Part shown: piece after piece, positions 6,222 through 10,210 of the stretch | Numbering within the stretch: the first letter of the stretch is position 1 | Layout of the letters: each line of letters opens with the position of its first letter | NCBI GenBank assembly: GCA_025351985.1 | Contig: JANXUW010000625.1 | Coordinates: forward strand, 1-10,210 | DNA length: 10,210 nt | Source of the DNA: Pseudolysobacter sp. | GTDB taxonomy: Bacteria; Pseudomonadota; Gammaproteobacteria; Xanthomonadales; Rhodanobacteraceae | Reading direction: 5' to 3' | Notes under the pieces: model-generated | What the model saw: the letters and a program-made list of their open reading frames with translations, nothing else | Told to the model about the DNA's origin: nothing | Database searches by the model: none | Translations under genes and position numbers: made by a program

Positions 6222-8477
6222 TTACTGCGTGCGAGTGACGGAGGTATCGGTGACCTGTACGGCATGACCGCCGCTCAACAGGAAACTCAACATCTCGGTC
6301 TGCATTTCGACGGTCGTTTTCGGCGACGAGGTCGGATCGAGAATCGAACCGTGTTCGCCCTTGGTGAAGCGCACCACGCCACGAATTCCTGTCGCAGATT
6401 GCGCACCGGGCGCAACGATCGTCGACAGACCAAGTGCTGCGATCAGCGGCTCGGTACCCGACAGCGGTGCCGTGATTTTCACGCTGGTACCGGGAATCGT
6501 GACATTGATGACCGAGTTCGGAATCACCTGATCCGGCAGCGAGCTGGCGCCATCGCCGACGACTTCCTGAATCAACAGATTCTTGTTCGCAGTGGCGAAT
6601 GCGTAGTTGATCGGATCACCGGAATCGGTGACGGTTTGCGTTACCGCAAGGAAGGTATCGAAATCCGACGTTCCCGGGTGCACGCCGACCTGCCCCAACC
6701 CGGCGACGATGCGCGGACCGAACGAAGGCGATGCCACGAGGAAGTTGGCGATGCCGCCACCCGGAACGTTGAGCACAGCGTTCTGCACGTAGGTGTTGGG
6801 CGTTTGCGCAACGGCCATGAAATCGGTGCCCACGATACTGCCAAGCGACTGACCGACATAAGCAACACGCGAGGTATCGAAATCGCTAGCTCCACCGGAG
6901 ATGCTCATCTTTTCGATCGAGCGACGCAGTGACAGCAGATCGGCCACACCTTCACGCAGATTGTCGCGCGAAGTCAGCAGGCTGGTGAGGTTGATCGTGT
7001 ACGAACCCGACGAATCGATCTTGCCATCCGGGCCGGCCGCACCGGTCGTGTTGTTGCTGAGATCCAGATCGAAGGTACGCTCGCCGGTGATCAAGCCTGC
7101 AGCCGGCGAACCGGTCAGCAACTGATTATGGAAGAACGGATTGGTCGGATCGGTCAGGCCATGCAGCGGCAGATCGATTGCCACCGCCGCGTAACCCTGC
7201 GAAGCCAGTGCGCCGGCAATCGCGAACATGTCGGTACGATTGCGCGTGATGCCGTGCTGGAAAATCACGATCGGCCAGCCAGCTGCCGGCTTGGTCTTGC
7301 CCGAGTTGGCATTCGGCACGGTCATCAGCACAGGAATCGCGAGCGAAGTGGTCTTCACCGGAATCGGATTGGCGAACGTGACGTTGGTCGAGGTCGGATC
7401 AAGCCCTGCTGCATTGAACGGTGGCACATAACCACCCGGAGCGGCTTTCCACGAACCGCCCAAAGGCGCGGCCGGATTGGCTGCGGATGGCACGTTCAGG
7501 TAATACGGAATCTGCAGGATGCCGACATACACATTGGCGATCGGCGGCAGACTCGCATTGATCTTGCTGAGGTCCAGACCCGTCGGCGCGATTGCGGTGA
7601 CCGGTGCTGGCAATGCATCGACGATGCTGTTGACCGCACTGAGTTCGACCGTGATCGACTGGGTAGTAGCAACCCATGACAGCACGATGCGGCCGCGATC
7701 AACACCGAACGCCTGCGCGGCGGCCTCCTGCGAATTGATCAACTGGCGCAGCGGTTCGAGACCGCAGGCTTGCCCATCCGGCAACAGCGGATCGGTGGAT
7801 TTTCCATTGACGCATACCGGGCTGGTGCGCTTGGCGAGGAAATACGTCGTATCCGACGTGATGTCGTTACCCGAAGCATCAGCAATACTGGGCACACGTG
7901 CGGCCGGCGCCAAGCCGGTGCCGCCATCGCCGAGCATCACTGCCATGTACGAGGTGAGCTGCACGAGCGGCTTGGTCGGCACGATCACCAGAGTGCGGCC
8001 GGTGGTATCCGACGGCGACAACGTGACCACGAACTCCTGCGGCGACGCCAATTCACGAACGATCTTGGTGACACCGCCGCCGGGGCCGGTGAGTGATACC
8101 TCGAACAATCGCACGGTCTTGCCAGCCAGCAACGTCGCCGGATTCGGCGCGACCGAGAATCCGGTGCTCCACGGCGATATCGTGCCGAAGCCATCCAGCG
8201 CATTCAGCGCTACTTTCGGATTGCTGGCATCGTTCGGATTCGGCACCGGAATATTCAGCGTCAAATCGGTGGTGCCGGACAGCAGCAGATTGGTCGGGAA
8301 CGGCACGACCGAATTGGTCGGATCGAAACTCGCCGTGATTATCCCCGTCACCGGCGAACCATTGCTGTTGAGCACAGGAACTTGCGCCACGGTGTGCGGG
8401 CTATTGCTGCTACCGCCGCCGCAACCAGCGAGCAGCAGGGAACACAATACGGAACTTACAAGCAGTCGGGCCTGCAT
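6222..8477 (-). CDS. Outer-membrane lipoprotein lipase, Pla-1/cef family-like alpha/beta hydrolase, 751 aa
   Basis: A secreted lipase/esterase expected to hydrolyse acylglycerol or phospholipid ester bonds at the cell surface or in the periplasm. The N-terminus is a lipoprotein signal: LLLAGC with Cys19 as the lipidated residue, then Gly at +2 (no Asp retention signal), so outer-membrane sorting is expected. Residues of about 40-385 form a beta-rich N-terminal region like that of bacterial virulence-factor lipases. The hydrolase domain follows: oxyanion-hole motif FQHGITRNRTD (406-416), strand and turn AVAIDLPLHG (431-440), nucleophile elbow GQSLG (542-546, Ser544), probable acid Asp642 or Asp649 in GDGASSLPDQVIPN, and probable His709 in GEHGS. 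Length and domain order match the Pla-1/cef family. AAGGA lies 8 bases before the ATG. It is the first gene of the block, with the promoter directly upstream, which suggests its product and the downstream transport proteins handle the same lipid. The exact substrate is not readable. Confidence 0.92.
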   Translation of the reverse strand: MQARLLVSSVLCSLLLAGCGGGSSNSPHTVAQVPVLNSNGSPVTGIITASFDPTNSVVPFPTNLLLSGTTDLTLNIPVPNPNDASNPKVALNALDGFGTISPWSTGFSVAPNPATLLAGKTVRLFEVSLTGPGGGVTKIVRELASPQEFVVTLSPSDTTGRTLVIVPTKPLVQLTSYMAVMLGDGGTGLAPAARVPSIADASGNDITSDTTYFLAKRTSPVCVNGKSTDPLLPDGQACGLEPLRQLINSQEAAAQAFGVDRGRIVLSWVATTQSITVELSAVNSIVDALPAPVTAIAPTGLDLSKINASLPPIANVYVGILQIPYYLNVPSAANPAAPLGGSWKAAPGGYVPPFNAAGLDPTSTNVTFANPIPVKTTSLAIPVLMTVPNANSGKTKPAAGWPIVIFQHGITRNRTDMFAIAGALASQGYAAVAIDLPLHGLTDPTNPFFHNQLLTGSPAAGLITGERTFDLDLSNNTTGAAGPDGKIDSSGSYTINLTSLLTSRDNLREGVADLLSLRRSIEKMSISGGASDFDTSRVAYVGQSLGSIVGTDFMAVAQTPNTYVQNAVLNVPGGGIANFLVASPSFGPRIVAGLGQVGVHPGTSDFDTFLAVTQTVTDSGDPINYAFATANKNLLIQEVVGDGASSLPDQVIPNSVINVTIPGTSVKITAPLSGTEPLIAALGLSTIVAPGAQSATGIRGVVRFTKGEHGSILDPTSSPKTTVEMQTEMLSFLLSGGHAVQVTDTSVTRTQ

Positions 8478-8485
8478 GGGATGAA

Positions 8486-8490
8486 TCCTT
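8486..8490 (-). promoter_or_regulatory. Ribosome-binding site of the lipase gene
   Basis: AAGGA lies on the minus strand 8 bases before the ATG at 8477. It supports this start, which also places the lipobox cysteine at the normal residue 19. Confidence 0.65.
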
Positions 8491-8521
8491 TGTCAGGTTT
8501 AAGGGTCGCAACGACAGCCGC

Positions 8522-8551
8522 ATCATAGATAGTTCAAACGCCCGTTGGCAA
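8522..8551 (-). promoter_or_regulatory. Predicted sigma-70-type promoter of the lipase-RND operon
   Basis: On the minus strand, TTGCCA (8551-8546, 5 of 6 consensus -35 bases) is followed after 18 bases by TATGAT (8527-8522, 5 of 6 consensus -10 bases). Transcription would start near 8515, giving a leader of about 38 bases before the lipase ATG. No other pair of boxes in the 226-bp upstream gap fits as well. The prediction is by eye only. Confidence 0.6.
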
Positions 8552-8555
8552 CGGG
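8541..8555. promoter_or_regulatory. 15-bp palindrome overlapping the -35 box (candidate operator)
   Basis: CCCGTTG, one central G, then CAACGGG: 7-bp perfect inverted arms around one base. It covers the whole -35 hexamer of the predicted operon promoter. A dimeric regulator bound here would block RNA polymerase. The position is suggestive, but no regulator family can be named and no regulator gene lies in the window. Confidence 0.45.
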
Positions 8556-8640
8556 AATTTAACTGCGCCTGAACCTCGTTTTATGACGCAATGCAGCATC
8601 AATACTCGCGCGTACGGTAATGCCGGATTTGTTTTTGTAT

Positions 8641-8669
8641 ACTTGTTACAAAATAAACTTGTAGCAAAG
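8641..8669. repeat. Pair of 13-bp near-identical direct repeats in AT-rich spacer (candidate regulator sites)
   Basis: ACTTGTTACAAAA (8641-8653) and ACTTGTAGCAAAG (8657-8669) agree at 10 of 13 positions and begin 16 bases apart, about one and a half helical turns. Each copy is itself a partial palindrome (TTG, two or three bases, CAA). They lie in the most AT-rich stretch of the window (about 8625-8675), between the SDR gene and the operon promoter, roughly 90-120 bp upstream of the -35 box. This suits an activator or second operator; the role is inferred. Confidence 0.45.
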
Positions 8670-8703
8670 TACACAGAAGCGAACAATGAGAATTTCGCCG
8701 AAT

Positions 8704-9582
8704 TCAGACCGCCGGGAGGCCCCAGCTTGCTGCCAGCGGATAAAACGAGCGCGGCGCGTAGCCGAAATCGTGCGCCGCCGCCGAGTTATCGGCGACCAGA
8801 TCGTGCCGCAAACGAGTAATTGCCATCACCGAAACCGCACCCGATTTTGCGTTGCCACGCAGCAACAAGGCGGCACGCAATAACCACGAAGGCAGTGGCA
8901 GCGGCAACACGGTTTTGGGCAGTCCGGCCCCGATGCGCCGGCAAACTGCGCGAAAGCTGAGACGTTCGCCGCCACCGAGCGGATAAATTCGCCCGAAACT
9001 TGTCAGACGATCCAACACCGCGATACACGCGTCGGCGAGATCCTCGGCATGCACCGGTTGGCGCAGCCCGGTCGCCGCCAGCGGGATCGGCAGTACATGC
9101 CAGCGCGAGGCAAATCGCGCCAGCGGTGTGAGGCTGCGATCCATGCCGGCGCCGTAAATCAGCGTCGGGCGAAAAATCGTGACCGCGATTTCGTGTGTAC
9201 GACCCAGCGCCAGCAATTGCTGCTCGCTGTCGTGCAATCGCCTGGCGAGGTCGCGTTCGACCGGATCGAGCGAATCACGCTTGCTTTCCGCACTCATCGA
9301 ACTGAAAGCGATGATGCGATGTAGCGATGTCGGTCGATTGCGCTGCAGCCAGGCCACCAGCGCATCCAGTGGCCCGAGACTGATCAAGGTTTCGATCTGA
9401 TCCAGTGCCGGCATCTCGGCATGCAGATCGGCGCGTAACCAGGTCAGATGAGTTGCATCGGCAGACGGCTTCGGTGGATTACGACTCAGCCCGAGTACGG
9501 ACTTGCCCGCGCTGCATAATTTCGGCAGCAGGAAACGCCCGATCTGACCCGTGGCGCCGAGTACCGCGATATCGTGTTTCAT
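8704..9582 (-). CDS. Atypical SDR / NAD-dependent epimerase-dehydratase-like protein, 292 aa
   Basis: A cytoplasmic NAD(P)-binding Rossmann protein of the extended or atypical short-chain dehydrogenase group; the substrate is unknown. The dinucleotide-binding motif GATGQIG is at residues 9-15 after a short beta strand (IAVL). Further family landmarks are IAFSSMSAES (91-100), FRPTLIYGAGMD (137-148), PVHAEDLADA (176-185) and YPLGGGERLSF (200-210). The usual catalytic YxxxK is not seen where it should follow the serine strand; that place reads SLDPVERDLARRL (104-116). The protein may therefore be an NmrA-like sensor or a chemically unusual reductase rather than a classic epimerase. The ATG at 9582 has no clear Shine-Dalgarno. 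The gene is co-oriented with the lipase operon but ends 226 bp before it, with a separate promoter in between, so co-transcription is doubtful. No terminator hairpin was found after its stop at 8706-8704. Confidence 0.85.
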   Translation of the reverse strand: MKHDIAVLGATGQIGRFLLPKLCSAGKSVLGLSRNPPKPSADATHLTWLRADLHAEMPALDQIETLISLGPLDALVAWLQRNRPTSLHRIIAFSSMSAESKRDSLDPVERDLARRLHDSEQQLLALGRTHEIAVTIFRPTLIYGAGMDRSLTPLARFASRWHVLPIPLAATGLRQPVHAEDLADACIAVLDRLTSFGRIYPLGGGERLSFRAVCRRIGAGLPKTVLPLPLPSWLLRAALLLRGNAKSGAVSVMAITRLRHDLVADNSAAAHDFGYAPRSFYPLAASWGLPAV

Positions 9583-9828
9583 GGCGAGACGAACCGCGTG
9601 ATGCAGTTGCCCGCGGACTCGTCTGCTATCGCGCCAGGCTCAGCATGGAGCTGCGTCATCACCGATCACTCCAGTGCGCATCAGCGCTGCGCAAACGTTC
9701 ATTGTAATCGCCAAACCGGGCGCATGAGCGCGCTCGTTCACGGCTGGCATCGTGTGGCGCATGCTGCACTGCCAAAGTCGCGAAACGCGTGCTAATGTGC
9801 GCGCGTCTCAGGCCAACAAGAGTGATCC
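9583..9828. other. Divergent intergenic spacer between SDR and ABM-like genes
   Basis: The 246 bp lie between two divergent starts and hold no frame I would call a gene. On the minus strand TACAAT (9706-9701) resembles a -10 box for the SDR gene, but no good -35 sits upstream. On the plus strand CTGCCA (9769-9774), 17 bases, CTAATG (9792-9797) is a weak promoter candidate for the ABM-like gene. AAGAG (9818-9822) is its weak ribosome site. None of these is strong. Confidence 0.3.
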
Positions 9829-10161
9829 ATGATCGCACGCATCTGGCGCGGAATGACCGGCAAGGATCAGGCGGACGATTATCTCGCCTACCTGCGCGAG
9901 ACCGGCCTCAAAGACTACGGAAAAACGCCAGGCCATCTCGGTGCGTTCGTCGTGCGCCGCGACCAGGGCGAGCATTGCGACATCCAGATTATTTCGTTAT
10001 GGCAATCGATGGATGCGGTGCGCGCGTTCGCCGGCGAGAACGCCGATCAATCCGTGTATTACCCGGATGATCGCCAGTATCTGCTCGACATGGAACCGCT
10101 CGTGCGGCATTACGATGTTTCGGATTTCGATGTTTCGGGGTTTATCGCCGACGCGAAATAA
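9829..10161 (+). CDS. ABM-like (antibiotic biosynthesis monooxygenase fold) small protein, 110 aa
   Basis: A small cytoplasmic protein of the dimeric alpha/beta-barrel (ferredoxin-like) type seen in ABM-domain proteins. Signs of the fold are the opening strand MIARIWRG, helix DDYLAYLRETGL (16-27), strand GAFVVRRDQGEHCDIQIISLW (38-58) with its hairpin, helix MDAVRAFAGEN (61-71), and the family-like ending YYPDDRQYLLDMEP then VRHYDV (77-97). Length fits single-domain members. Many such proteins have no proven enzymatic role, and a monooxygenase, heme-related or quinone-related activity cannot be told from the sequence. The start at 9829 gives the standard MIARIW opening, with AAGAG 6 bases upstream. 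The C-terminal tail carries a five-residue duplication, DVSDF-DVSGF (96-105). It is divergent from the SDR gene; a functional link is possible but unproven. Confidence 0.82.
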   Translation: MIARIWRGMTGKDQADDYLAYLRETGLKDYGKTPGHLGAFVVRRDQGEHCDIQIISLWQSMDAVRAFAGENADQSVYYPDDRQYLLDMEPLVRHYDVSDFDVSGFIADAK

Positions 10162-10210
10162 AACACGCATCGAGCAGCACATCGAGAAAACGCAGGCCGC
10201 GCGCGACTGC
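10142..10210 (-). CDS. Possible C-terminal end of a convergent gene, entering from the right edge
   Basis: On the minus strand a frame is open from the right edge to a TAA at 10144-10142, reading about 22 residues (AVARGLRFLDVLLDA, then CFISRRR). Codon choice in the first part (CTG, CTC, GTG, GAT, GCG) resembles the real genes here. It would overlap the ABM-like gene tail-to-tail by 20 bp. The fragment is too short to name, and a chance open frame cannot be excluded. Confidence 0.3.
   Translation of the reverse strand, partial: AVARGLRFLDVLLDACFISRRR

Noticed and set aside
6197..6265. Longer start for the DUF1302 gene (ATG at 6265)
   Set aside because: It overlaps the end of the lipase gene and places 23 residues before the signal peptide. 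The ATG at 6196 has a proper GGGGAG site.
7519..8484. 321-codon plus-strand frame opposite the lipase
   Set aside because: Low-complexity Ser/Thr/Pro-rich translation with no recognisable domain, fully antisense to a lipase with complete catalytic motifs.
8583..8819. 78-codon plus-strand frame starting in the AT-rich spacer
   Set aside because: Half of it is antisense to the SDR gene, the ribosome site is poor, and the translation shows no recognisable feature.
9675..9693. TGCGCA repeated after 7 bases in the divergent spacer
   Set aside because: TGCGCA is self-palindromic and easily arises by chance in GC-rich DNA. It is not well placed against either weak promoter.
1..10210. Search for CRISPR repeats, tRNA/rRNA genes, insertion-sequence ends, toxin-antitoxin or defence genes
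   Set aside because: None seen by eye on either strand. The window is filled by envelope and metabolic genes with uniform composition.

Overview
The window looks like chromosomal DNA of a GC-rich Gram-negative bacterium, most likely a gammaproteobacterium of the Xanthomonadales/Nevskiales type. The taxonomic guess rests only on protein style and codon use (strong G/C preference at third positions) and is weak. The Gram-negative assignment is firm: there is a lipoprotein with a lipobox, a Sec-exported beta-barrel ending in Phe, and an inner-membrane RND transporter. I see no rRNA, tRNA, CRISPR array, insertion sequence or phage gene.

Layout. Positions 1-8477 hold one five-gene co-oriented block on the minus strand, read from right to left. 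It comprises an outer-membrane lipoprotein lipase of the Pla-1/cef type (8477-6222), a DUF1302 outer-membrane protein (6196-4268), a DUF1329 periplasmic LolA/LolB-like protein (4224-2839), a Ycf48-like beta-propeller with five Asp-box repeats (2735-1572), and an RND/MMPL-type exporter (1516 to beyond the left edge, so its C-terminus is missing). Gaps are 25, 43, 103 and 55 bp, which fits one operon. A convincing sigma-70-like promoter (TTGCCA, 18 bp, TATGAT) lies just upstream of the lipase, with a 15-bp palindrome over its -35 box. A second pair of direct repeats lies about 90 bp further upstream. A perfect 12-bp hairpin sits in the largest internal gap.

To the right, on the same strand but separated by 226 bp, is an atypical NAD(P)-binding short-chain dehydrogenase/epimerase-like gene (9582-8704). 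Across a 246-bp divergent spacer, a small ABM-like (antibiotic biosynthesis monooxygenase fold) protein is encoded on the plus strand (9829-10161). The last ~70 bases may carry the tail of a convergent minus-strand gene.

How the genes may work together (inference): DUF1302, DUF1329, the propeller and the RND protein cover the outer membrane, periplasm and inner membrane. They could form a trans-envelope route for a hydrophobic molecule. The co-transcribed surface or outer-membrane lipase would supply or process the acyl substrate. The direction (uptake or export) and the cargo cannot be read from the sequence. This five-gene assembly is the best candidate in the window for a poorly described system.
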